A stretch of DNA of 64,000 bases from NCBI GenBank assembly GCA_035279905.1, contig DATEGZ010000092.1, forward strand, positions 1 through 64,000. Reading direction: 5' to 3'. Within the stretch, counting starts at the first letter, position 1. Every line of letters begins with the position of its first letter. Origin of the DNA: DATEGZ01 sp035279905. Lineage in GTDB: Bacteria > Acidobacteriota > Vicinamibacteria > Vicinamibacterales > SCN-69-37. Both the position numbers and the translations under genes were made by a program. This document shows, piece after piece, positions 17,423-25,145 of the stretch. Below the pieces are notes generated by a model, which saw nothing but the letters and a program-made list of their open reading frames with translations, was not told where the DNA came from and did not search any database.

Positions 17423-17796
17423 TTCACAAAGCTCTTGAGTCCATCGACGAGCCGCCGTTCGTTGAAGTTGAACAGCAAGGCTTGGCGGAGGCCCGACATC
17501 TTGAGGTACGTGAGTGTCTGTGCGAAGTGAATCGGGAGCAGCCCCTCGACGCTCTTGATCTCGATCAACAGCTCGTCCTGGACGATGACGTCCGCACGAT
17601 AGCCGTGGTCCAGTACCAGACCCTTGTATCGGACGGGAATCGTGATCTCCGTCTCATAGCGAAGCCCGGCGGAGGACAACTCGTGTCCCAGGCATCGCGA
17701 GTAGGCAGATTCGAGGAGACCTGGTCCCAGAAGGCGATGCACTTCGATGGCTAGGCCGATCACCGCCTCAGCGAGTGGTGACTTCCGGACGCTCAC
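17419..17796 (-). CDS. GxxExxY protein
   Basis: A 125-residue protein with the family signature GPGLLESAY at about residues 24-32, the hydrophobic ITIPVRYKG and YRADVIVQDELLIEIKS, and the C-terminal FNERRLVDGLKSF. The Asp and Glu-x-Lys of the middle strand look like a PD-(D/E)xK nuclease-fold core. The family is widespread in Bacteroidota and Acidobacteriota and its function is unproven. It converges on the MFS gene with a 4-bp overlap of the ends. Confidence 0.88.
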   Translation of the reverse strand: MSVRKSPLAEAVIGLAIEVHRLLGPGLLESAYSRCLGHELSSAGLRYETEITIPVRYKGLVLDHGYRADVIVQDELLIEIKSVEGLLPIHFAQTLTYLKMSGLRQALLFNFNERRLVDGLKSFVN

Positions 17797-17926
17797 GAGG
17801 CAAGCCAGTGCAATCCGCGCGCCAGCAAAGCGACGAGATCACCACGTGTCTGCGGGACACATTGAAGGATCTGCTATTCCACGTCAGGGCGGCGTTGCAG
17901 TTCCTGCAATCCTGGCGAACATCCTT

Positions 17927-18190
17927 GCCCCACCATGAAGGCATGAAGCCTCATGAAGCCAGACATGAAGGAAGCACGCCGTCACGCTGACAGCAGAGCC
18001 GTGGCGTCGCCCGGCGGGCATAGCCCGCCGCGCGGCCGAAGGCCGCGCTCTTGCGACACGAGGAGTACCGGATGAGAGTCCGCCGCCGCATGAAGAATGA
18101 CGGACTCTCGTCCGGTACTCCCCGTGTCGCAAGCCGACGCCACGGCTCCTTCATGTCAGGCTTCATGAGTCTTCATGGCTCCATGATGAG
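17927..18190. repeat. About 250-bp nested palindrome with CATGAAG/CTTCATG arms
   Basis: The 17797-18207 gap holds no gene. The outer arms carry direct CATGAAG units on the left and CTTCATG units on the right. Inside are inverted arms 17996-18009/18135-18148 (14 bp, GAGCCGTGGCGTCG) and 18050-18082/18101-18133 (31 of 33 bp). Small hairpins with GGCGGGC-ATA-GCCCGCC and GCGGCC-GAA-GGCCGC sit on the left side. The element looks like a MITE or a large fold-back repeat. No transposase or target duplication is visible. Confidence 0.8.
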
Positions 18191-18207
18191 ACAAGCAAGA
18201 CCACGAT

Positions 18208-19116
18208 CTACCGCACGTGTCTCAAGTTCTTGTCGTAGAACGCGACGACGCGCCGCTCGAATTCCTCTGGACGTTGGTCGAGGAACTGCGCGTGGCCGAC
18301 GTCCGCGTCGTACCAGAGCTCTTTCGGCTCGCCGGCTGCCTCGAACAAGCGCTGACCGCTTTCGCGTGACACGACGACGTCCGCGCCGCCCTGGAGCAGG
18401 AAGATCGGGCGCGGCGCGATCTGGCGGATCCATTGTTTCGCGTCGATCTCGCTTGCGCGGAAGCCGGCCTCGCGCTCCGTCCAGAAGACGATCATCGGCG
18501 CGAAGGGGAACGGCGGCAGCCCCGTGAAGAACTTCACGCTCGTGTCGACGGTGTCGTCGAGCGACGAGAACGCGCAGTCCGCGACGACCGCCGCGATTCG
18601 TGGATTGCGCACGGCGTGCTGGATCGCGATCGAGCCGCCCATCGACGCGCCGAAGATCCCGATCTCCTGCACGTTGACGCCCGCGTGCCCGGCCTCGTAC
18701 GCGTACCACGCGTCCAGATCCTGCATCTCGGCGTGGCCGAACGTGATCAACTCGCCGTCGCTGCGATCGTGCCCGCGCAGGCTCAGGATCAGCAACCCGT
18801 AGCCGTGCCGATGCAGGACGTCGGCGACGCGCAGCATCGATCCGCGATGGTCCTTGTAGCCGTGCACGAGGATGACCGACGCGCCGTTCTCCGAGGGCAC
18901 GAACCAGCCGACGAGCCTCAGCCCGTCGGCCGTCGTGACGGACGCCTCTTCGAACGGCATCCCGTAGTCGGCCGGCGTCTTCGTCGGGACGTGACGCGTG
19001 TCGCGCGGGTTGGTGATGAGCTCGTGCGCGCGTGTGCGCGTCACGAGCGCCATGCTCGCGGCGCCGACGACGGCGGCCAGCGCGGCCGCTCGAAGGGTCA
19101 GTCGGCGCCAGCGCAC
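18208..19116 (-). CDS. Exported alpha/beta hydrolase
   Basis: A 302-residue alpha/beta hydrolase with an N-terminal membrane anchor (LTLRAAALAAVVGAASMALV). The oxyanion region is VILVHGYKDHRG, the nucleophile elbow GIFGASMGGS (Ser), the acid is in LLQGGADVVVS and the His in DVGHAQF. It resembles BAAT/dienelactone-hydrolase or YqkD-like peptidase S9 relatives. The next two genes downstream on other sides are secreted unknowns. The substrate is not deducible. Confidence 0.82.
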   Translation of the reverse strand: MRWRRLTLRAAALAAVVGAASMALVTRTRAHELITNPRDTRHVPTKTPADYGMPFEEASVTTADGLRLVGWFVPSENGASVILVHGYKDHRGSMLRVADVLHRHGYGLLILSLRGHDRSDGELITFGHAEMQDLDAWYAYEAGHAGVNVQEIGIFGASMGGSIAIQHAVRNPRIAAVVADCAFSSLDDTVDTSVKFFTGLPPFPFAPMIVFWTEREAGFRASEIDAKQWIRQIAPRPIFLLQGGADVVVSRESGQRLFEAAGEPKELWYDADVGHAQFLDQRPEEFERRVVAFYDKNLRHVR

Positions 19117-19123
19117 GGCAGAT

Positions 19124-19699
19124 CTAGTTCAGGAAGATCGACTCGGCGAACTTCTGGAGCGCGCGCAGCTGATCCGGCCGGAACTCGACGTCCACCATGA
19201 AGATGTTCGCCCGGATCGACTTCGACTTCGCCATCTGCGTGAAGTCCTTGGCCGCGATCTGCGCGATGCCGTCATCGATCATCGCGCCGGGCGCCGGGGT
19301 ATTCGGCGTCATCGACGCCGTCAGATCGAGCGACCAGGGCTTTTCGCCCTTGGCGTCCATCAGAAACGCGAGCGCGGGCGTCCGCTGCGTGTTGGGGTTG
19401 ATGCGCGGATCGGCGCTGGCCTGGACGCGGACCTGGCGCGGCCCGTTCTTCGGGAACCGGCCCTCGAGCCGCGCGGAAAACGACAGGCGCATCTCGCCGC
19501 CGTTTCCGCGGAGGACCAGCGACAGGCCCTTCTCGGTCTCCCGCGAATCGTCGTGGTAGGTCGTAAACGTGTCGAGGTCTTTCGAATTCGAGAGGATGCC
19601 GGCGCTGATCTGCCGCGCGCTGACGGACAGGCCGGAGAGGACGAGCGTGGCGACGACGAGCCCGAACGAAACGCGAAGCGCCGTGGGTCGGTTGCGCAT
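19124..19699 (-). CDS. Secreted protein of unknown function
   Basis: A 191-residue protein with a signal peptide (LRVSFGLVVATLVLSGLSVSARQ). The mature part is predicted beta-rich and includes RFPKNGPRQVRVQASADPR and a C-terminal helix. I recognise no family. It lies 7 bp upstream of the exported hydrolase on the same strand and is probably cotranscribed. Confidence 0.7.
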   Translation of the reverse strand: MRNRPTALRVSFGLVVATLVLSGLSVSARQISAGILSNSKDLDTFTTYHDDSRETEKGLSLVLRGNGGEMRLSFSARLEGRFPKNGPRQVRVQASADPRINPNTQRTPALAFLMDAKGEKPWSLDLTASMTPNTPAPGAMIDDGIAQIAAKDFTQMAKSKSIRANIFMVDVEFRPDQLRALQKFAESIFLN

Positions 19700-19771
19700 G
19701 ATCAGCCTCTTACAAATTTGGCATCGGCGCGCCGAGCAGATCGACGCGCCAGCCTCCTCCCAAGATAGCCG

Positions 19772-20221
19772 CTATTGCGCGATTGCGCACGTCCCGTAGT
19801 TTTGTGACGGCGACGGGGCCGACGACGGATCGCCGATGTGGCGCGAGTGCACCGCGATGTACTTGCCCGCCGGTCCGCCCGCCACGAAGATCGTGGTGAA
19901 GTTGAGATTGCCGATCGGCGTGGATTCGATGACATTCAGGCCGGTGGGCGTCACGACCGTCGAGGCGTGCGCGGACGCGCCGCCCTTGCCGACGATGTTC
20001 GCGCTGTTCTTCTTGAGGTCGATCGCGTCGATGTCGAACGTGAAATCCTGCGCGCGGCTCACGACCTGCGCGGCGCCGTCCTTCCAGACCGGCGCGGCGT
20101 AGACCGGGAACGAGCACGTCAGATGGTGCGCGCTGAACAGCGGATCGCGCGCGGCCGGCTTCTGCTGCGGCGTCTGCCCGGCCAACACGATCCCCACCAG
20201 CGCGACGATCCTGACCATCAT
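19772..20221 (-). CDS. Secreted protein of unknown function
   Basis: A 149-residue protein with a short hydrophobic signal (MMVRIVALVGIVLAGQTPQ). It contains SCSFPVYAAP-type and FVAGGPAGKYIAVHSRH segments, the latter at the end of a beta-rich domain. The start is supported by GGGAGG about 6 nt before the first ATG. No family is recognised. It is divergent from the TauE gene. Confidence 0.68.
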   Translation of the reverse strand: MMVRIVALVGIVLAGQTPQQKPAARDPLFSAHHLTCSFPVYAAPVWKDGAAQVVSRAQDFTFDIDAIDLKKNSANIVGKGGASAHASTVVTPTGLNVIESTPIGNLNFTTIFVAGGPAGKYIAVHSRHIGDPSSAPSPSQNYGTCAIAQ

Positions 20222-20313
20222 TGGAACCTCCCTCGAGGGTGCGCACTCATTCTGACGCGTGGGTCCTGTCCGCCGCAAACGGCCCGGATTGAGGCCGATG
20301 AGCCCGGCAATGG

Positions 20314-20319
20314 TACGAT
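20314..20319 (+). promoter_or_regulatory. -10 box TACGAT, 7 nt before the TauE GTG
   Basis: TACGAT followed by tcgccgc and GTG. There is no Shine-Dalgarno in the 7-nt gap, so a leaderless start is likely. Confidence 0.5.
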
Positions 20320-20326
20320 TCGCCGC

Positions 20327-21145
20327 GTGATTGTCTCGGTCGCCCTGGTGCTGGCCGCCGGCGTCGTGACCGGCTGCCTCGGGGCACTGCTCGGGATCGG
20401 CGGCGGCGTGTTCCTCGTGCCGTTCCTCAACCTCGCCCTCGGCCTGCCGTTTCGGACCGCCAGCGGCATCAGCCTGGTGACCGTCATCGCGACGTCGAGC
20501 GTGACGTCGGCGTCCCCCGGGCGGCTGAAGCTGGCGAACCTTCGCCTCGGCATGGTCCTGGAGATCTTCACGACCACCGGCGGCCTGGTCGGCCTGCTCT
20601 TCGTCAACCGCTTTTCCGAGATGACGCTCCGGCACGTGTTCGGCGGCGTCATGGCGGCGATCGCGGCCGTGCTGCTGAGCCGCCTCGACGTGCGCAACGT
20701 CATTCGCGATCCCAACGTGGACGTCGGCCTGCTCGGCGGGCGCTACCACGACGACGAGAGCGGCGGGGAAGTGGCGTACCGCCTGAAGCGCACCGGCGTC
20801 GCGTTTGGCGTGTCGTTCTTCGCGGGCGTCGTCTCGATCCTGGGGATCGGCGGCGGCGTGCTGAAGGTGCCGGCGCTCAACGCGTGGTGCGGCATCCCGG
20901 TGCGCGTCGCGGCCGCGACGAGCGCGCTGATGATCGCGGCGACCGCGGTCGTGGGCGCGATCAACTACTTCATCCGCGGCGACATCATTCCCGAGCTCGC
21001 GGCCGCGGCGGTGCTCGGCGTCCTCGCGGGATCGCGCGTCGGCTTCGCGATTGGCGCCCGCACCAAGGCGAAGGGCCTCAAGCTGCTGATGGCCGTCGTG
21101 CTGGCCGCCGTCGCGGTCATCTACTACGTCGTGAGACCGAGCTGA
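20327..21145 (+). CDS. TauE/SafE-family sulfite/anion exporter
   Basis: A 272-residue, about 8-TM permease with the twin half-repeats of the family: LGALLGIGGGVFLVPFL in the first half and GVVSILGIGGGVLKVPAL in the second. These transport sulfite, organosulfonates or related anions out of the cell. The start GTG is set by the -10 box 7 nt upstream and immediately yields a TM helix. The next gene overlaps its stop (TGATG). That gene begins with a DUF1634 domain, the usual small partner of TauE proteins. Confidence 0.87.
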   Translation: MIVSVALVLAAGVVTGCLGALLGIGGGVFLVPFLNLALGLPFRTASGISLVTVIATSSVTSASPGRLKLANLRLGMVLEIFTTTGGLVGLLFVNRFSEMTLRHVFGGVMAAIAAVLLSRLDVRNVIRDPNVDVGLLGGRYHDDESGGEVAYRLKRTGVAFGVSFFAGVVSILGIGGGVLKVPALNAWCGIPVRVAAATSALMIAATAVVGAINYFIRGDIIPELAAAAVLGVLAGSRVGFAIGARTKAKGLKLLMAVVLAAVAVIYYVVRPS

Positions 21146-22260
21146 TGGACATCGAGGATCTCTCCCGGCTCGAAGATCAGATCGGCCGCCTGCTGCGCGC
21201 GGGCGTCGTGCTGTGCGCGATCGCGCTCGGGCTCGGTCTCGCGCTCGCCTTCGCCGGCAATGCCTGGTCCTCGCCGCTCCTGCGTGTCGGGCTGGCGATC
21301 CTGATGGCGATTCCGGTCACGCGCATCGCCGCGTCGTTCTTCGACGCGATGCGCCGCCGCGACGCGCTCCTCGCCGTCTCCACTGCCACTGTCCTGCTCG
21401 TGATGGCGTTCACGCTGCTGTACTCGCTGCGATCGATCGACGCGGACGCGGCCGAGGAAGTCACGCACTCGTTCAGCGTGGACCTGACGCTCTCGCCCGA
21501 CGGCAAGCACATGGCGTACGTCGCCAACCTCAACGGCCGCGATCAGCTGTTTGTCGTGACGCTCGGCAAGAACGATCCCGCGCGCCTGGTCATTGACAAC
21601 GCCAACAACGATGCGCCGGCCTGGTCGCCGGACGGCAAGCGGATCGCGTTCGTCTCGGATGTCACGGGGCCGCTCGAGATCTTCACGGCCAAGGCGGACG
21701 GATCGGACGTGACGCAGGTCACCCACGACGGCACGGCGTCGATCTATCCGTCGTGGTCGCCCGGCGGCGAGCGGCTGGCGTATTGCCTCAAGATCAACCA
21801 GCCGGGCGCGCCCGATCGCTTCGAGATCGTGGAGATCAAGCTCGACGGTTCGGGTCAGCGGTACATCACGAGTGACGGCGGCGTCGCGACGTTCCCGTCC
21901 TGGTCGCCGGATGGATCGCGCCTCGTCTTCCGGAAGGTCGTCGGCGACAACTCGGAGATCTTCGTCGTCAATGCCGACGGCACGGGCGAGCGAAACCTGA
22001 CCAACGACACGTCGTTCGACGGCTGGCCCGCCTGGTCGCCCGACGGCAAGCACATCGCGTTCGCCTCGGATCGGCGCTCGCAGTCACAGATCTTCGTGAT
22101 GAATCCGGACGGCTCGAATCCGACGCTCCTCGCCGACACCCGCGGCCGCGCCACGACGCCGCGCTGGACCGCGGACAGCCACGCGATCTTCTTCACGAAT
22201 TGCACGGTGTCGGGCACGAATCCGGACTGCCGGATTCTGCGGGCAGATCTGCGGAAATAA
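21145..22260 (+). CDS. DUF1634 membrane domain fused to a TolB-like beta-propeller
   Basis: A 371-residue protein. Residues 1-110 form a DUF1634-type module: LEDQIGRLLRAGVVLCAIALGLGLALAF and two further TM helices with the conserved IPVTRIAASFF. Residues 115-371 carry PD40/WD40-like repeats with the WSPDGK or WSPDGS motif four or five times, as in TolB. The propeller should lie in the periplasm after TM3. DUF1634 proteins are normally about 120 residues and encoded next to TauE. The fusion to a propeller is unusual. Translation is coupled to the exporter. Confidence 0.83.
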   Translation: MDIEDLSRLEDQIGRLLRAGVVLCAIALGLGLALAFAGNAWSSPLLRVGLAILMAIPVTRIAASFFDAMRRRDALLAVSTATVLLVMAFTLLYSLRSIDADAAEEVTHSFSVDLTLSPDGKHMAYVANLNGRDQLFVVTLGKNDPARLVIDNANNDAPAWSPDGKRIAFVSDVTGPLEIFTAKADGSDVTQVTHDGTASIYPSWSPGGERLAYCLKINQPGAPDRFEIVEIKLDGSGQRYITSDGGVATFPSWSPDGSRLVFRKVVGDNSEIFVVNADGTGERNLTNDTSFDGWPAWSPDGKHIAFASDRRSQSQIFVMNPDGSNPTLLADTRGRATTPRWTADSHAIFFTNCTVSGTNPDCRILRADLRK

Positions 22261-22275
22261 GGCAATGGGCGGTGT

Positions 22276-22350
22276 TCGTGAACCTGCGGAACTCGTCGAA
22301 CCTGTAGAACCCGCCGAACCCGCCTTCGCCGCTCCGCGGCTACGGCGCGG
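22276..22350. repeat. Nonamer repeat GAACCTGCG plus CCCGCCTTCG hairpin
   Basis: Units gaacctgcg, gaactcgtc, gaacctgta, gaacccgcc, gaacccgcc follow an exact 9-nt period. A hairpin of the type CCCGCC ... GGCGGGCC lies next to them. It fills the convergent gap between the propeller and molybdoenzyme genes. Related 9-nt runs occur inside the E2 gene and at 57257-57302. Confidence 0.75.
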
Positions 22351-22355
22351 CGGGC

Positions 22356-25106
22356 CTAGAGTTTGTAAGCTTCTTTCTTCGGCCTGAGCGGCCGATCGAA
22401 CCAGTACGGCCGTCTCGTCCCGTCCGGGCCGGGCGCGGGCCGCGTCTTCGCCATCCACTCCAGGTAGATGCGATGTGACTCGTTGGTGTCGACGACGATG
22501 TCGCCGTACTTGTCGTCCGGCCCCGCCTTTTCGAGCGTGACGCGCTGGTGCCAGCAGTGCATGCCGCTCACCGGATCGGGCTGCACCGGGAACGTCAGGT
22601 TCTGGTGCACGCCGATCTCGCTCCACCACACGCGGCCGCTGTCCGGGTCGTTGCTCGTGAAGGGCTTCGTGCCATGGATCTGCCGCATCTTGTAGCGGCC
22701 TTCGCCGTCGGGCACGATGCGGACGAGCGACGACGCCGCGCGCGCGCCGCCTTGATCTTCGTTGAGCCGCCAGCGTCCCAGGTGATGCGACATGCCGACG
22801 ACGCCGGGGCGGATGCCCTCGGTCACCCACGCGCGCGTGACGAACGAACCGATCTGCGTCTTGATCTTCACCAGATCGCCGGCCGCGATGCCCAGATTCG
22901 CCGCGTCTTCGGTCGCGATCCACAACGGGTTGTTGTGCGAGATCTCGTACAGCCACTTGACCGGCGATCGCGTGTGCACCAGCGTCGGCAGCCGGAAATT
23001 CGGCAGCAGGTCGAACTCGTTGGCCGCGCGGTTGAGATCGCGCCAGTACACCTGACCGGGGATGTACCGCGGAATCGCTTGTTCCGGCCAGCCCCACGCC
23101 GCGAGCGTCGGCGAGTAGAACTCGAGCTTGCGCGACGGCGTGTTGAAACCGACGCGCGGAATGCCGTCGATGACGACGGCGATCGGCGCGCCGTCTTTCG
23201 TGACGAGCCCGCTCGCATCGTCGGTGGACGTGCCGCGCAGCGCGGCCGCGGTCAGCGACTGCTCGTGCGCCTTGCTGTACGCCACATCGTCGACCTTGAA
23301 GACGCCGTAGCGCCGCATGTACTGGAGCGGCGTCAGCTCTTCCTTCGCGGCCGCTTCCGGCAGGCCGGGCACGGAGTGCTCGAAGATCCAGCCGTAGTAC
23401 TCGTCGAGCGTGATCATCTCGCCCGGACGTGTGGGCGACTCGAAGAACTTGCGGATGCCGAGCGATCCGTCCGGGTCGATTTTCCACGAGAGAGCGATCC
23501 AGAACTCGGCCTCTTCCCAGACCTCGCCGGGATTCGACTCGTACGTGAATTGTGTCGGCTTGCCCTTCTTCTCGAGCGCGACGCGCTTGACCGGCTGGCG
23601 GAACCCGAGCCAGCGGCCCGCGTGCGTCTCCTGGCTCATCAGATCGTGCCGCTCGGTGCCGAGTCCCATCGGCAGGATGTAGTCCGCGAACCAGGCAGTC
23701 TCACTCCAGATCGGGGTGAGCGCGATGTGCATGCCGATCTTCGCCTCGTCCTTCAGCATCTCCATCCACGAGAACCCGTCGGGATTCGTCCAGACCGGGT
23801 TGTAGACGCGCGTGAAGTACGTGTCGAGCCGTCCGCGGCCTTCCTTGAGAAAGTGCGGCAGGAGAAAGCTCATCTCGAAGAACGCGAGCGGAAATTCCTT
23901 CGGGAAGAGCAGCTCGTTCCAGTAGTCGGGTGGCGGCGGAGGATTCGGGTGCTTCGGGACGAACTTGTTCGTCACGTGCAGGTTCACGCCGCCCGGCTCG
24001 CCGATCGCGCCCATGAGCACGACGAGGAAGTACAGACAGCGCGTGATTTGCCAGCCCCACAGGTGACCCGCGGCCGCGGCTCGCCAGCTGTGCGTCGAGA
24101 ACGCGGTGCCGGCAGCGGCGATCGCTTCCGCGGCCTGAATCACGCGTTCGGCCGGCACGCCTGTTTCGATCTCCGCGTACTCGGGCGTGAACACCTCGTA
24201 GTCCTGCCTGAGCGCCTCTTCGAAGCTGTCGAACGTTCGCGGCAGCTCCGGCCAGCCGGCCTCGAGATACGCCTCCCAGTTCACCCACCGGCGCACGAAC
24301 TCGCGGTTGTACTTCTTGTTGTCGATGAGATACCGCGCGATGGCGAGCAGCAGCGCCGCTTCCGTGCCCGGCTGCGCCGGGAGCCAATGTTTCGCTTTGG
24401 CGGACGTGTTGGACAGGCGCGGGTCGATGACGATGAGCGTCGCGCCGCGTGATTGGCCTTCGATGATGCGCTGCGCGTGCGGGTTGAAGTAGTGACCGGC
24501 CTCGAGGTGCGACGAGAGCAGCAGGATCGTCTTCGCGTTCGAGTGATCGGGCGACGGCCGATCCGCGCCGGTCCAGAGGAAATGGCCGAGCCGCGCGGAC
24601 GAGGAGCACACATTCGTGTGGCTGTTGTGCCCGTCGATGCCCCAGCACTGCAGCACGCGGTTGACGTAGCCGTCTTCACCCGGCCGGCCGACGTGGTACA
24701 TCACCTCGTGCCGGCGGTCTTCCTGAATCGCCTTGCGGATCCGGCCGCCGATGTCTTCGAGCGCCTCGTCCCACGACACACGCGTCCAGCCGCCGTTGCC
24801 GCGCGCGCCGCTGCGCTTGAGCGGATACAGCACGCGATCCGGGTCCTCGAGCTGATTCGGCGTGACGACGCCTTTGGCGCAAGTGCGGCCGCGCGAGCCG
24901 GGGTGGACCGGGTTGCCCTCGATCTTGCGGACGTCGAGCGTGTCCTTGTCGACGTAGGTGAGGATGCCGCACGCCGACTCGCAGTTGAAGCAGATGCTCG
25001 GGATGATCCAGTAGCGCTTGCGGTCCTTCTTCGGCCAGCTCGTGGACTCGAAGTCCACGTAGTTGTCCCACTTCGACGGATCCGGATGTGTGCTGAACTC
25101 AGCCAT
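22356..25106 (-). CDS. Molybdopterin oxidoreductase catalytic subunit
   Basis: A 916-residue DMSO-reductase-family Mo-bisMGD enzyme. The N-terminal [4Fe-4S] motif is CFNCESACGIL with the fourth Cys in GRTCAKG. The probable Mo ligand is the Cys in TNVCSSSARLG. The C-terminal dinucleotide-binding domain includes GDLVKIKTQIGSFVTRAWV. No twin-Arg signal peptide is visible, so export would need a partner or the enzyme is cytoplasmic. It is downstream of the fused FeS/NrfD subunit, as in polysulfide, thiosulfate or tetrathionate reductases and Act-type complexes. The substrate is not assignable. The ATG at 25106 has an in-frame GTG directly before it. Confidence 0.88.
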   Translation of the reverse strand: MAEFSTHPDPSKWDNYVDFESTSWPKKDRKRYWIIPSICFNCESACGILTYVDKDTLDVRKIEGNPVHPGSRGRTCAKGVVTPNQLEDPDRVLYPLKRSGARGNGGWTRVSWDEALEDIGGRIRKAIQEDRRHEVMYHVGRPGEDGYVNRVLQCWGIDGHNSHTNVCSSSARLGHFLWTGADRPSPDHSNAKTILLLSSHLEAGHYFNPHAQRIIEGQSRGATLIVIDPRLSNTSAKAKHWLPAQPGTEAALLLAIARYLIDNKKYNREFVRRWVNWEAYLEAGWPELPRTFDSFEEALRQDYEVFTPEYAEIETGVPAERVIQAAEAIAAAGTAFSTHSWRAAAAGHLWGWQITRCLYFLVVLMGAIGEPGGVNLHVTNKFVPKHPNPPPPPDYWNELLFPKEFPLAFFEMSFLLPHFLKEGRGRLDTYFTRVYNPVWTNPDGFSWMEMLKDEAKIGMHIALTPIWSETAWFADYILPMGLGTERHDLMSQETHAGRWLGFRQPVKRVALEKKGKPTQFTYESNPGEVWEEAEFWIALSWKIDPDGSLGIRKFFESPTRPGEMITLDEYYGWIFEHSVPGLPEAAAKEELTPLQYMRRYGVFKVDDVAYSKAHEQSLTAAALRGTSTDDASGLVTKDGAPIAVVIDGIPRVGFNTPSRKLEFYSPTLAAWGWPEQAIPRYIPGQVYWRDLNRAANEFDLLPNFRLPTLVHTRSPVKWLYEISHNNPLWIATEDAANLGIAAGDLVKIKTQIGSFVTRAWVTEGIRPGVVGMSHHLGRWRLNEDQGGARAASSLVRIVPDGEGRYKMRQIHGTKPFTSNDPDSGRVWWSEIGVHQNLTFPVQPDPVSGMHCWHQRVTLEKAGPDDKYGDIVVDTNESHRIYLEWMAKTRPAPGPDGTRRPYWFDRPLRPKKEAYKL

Positions 25107-25114
25107 CACTCAAC

Positions 25115-25144
25115 TCAATGACCCAATAGCCCAATGACCCAATG
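25115..25144. repeat. Octamer repeat CCCAATGA/CCCAATAG, copy 1
   Basis: Four units with an 8-nt period fill the 36-bp gap between the two molybdoenzyme subunit genes. A second copy at 63232-63269 follows and overlaps the stop codon of an MBL gene. Confidence 0.75.
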
Positions 25145-25145
25145 C

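Noticed and set aside
22548..24452. Long plus-strand frame opposite the molybdoenzyme
   Set aside because: Arg/Ala-rich antisense shadow typical of very high GC. It has no domain and conflicts with the strongly supported gene.
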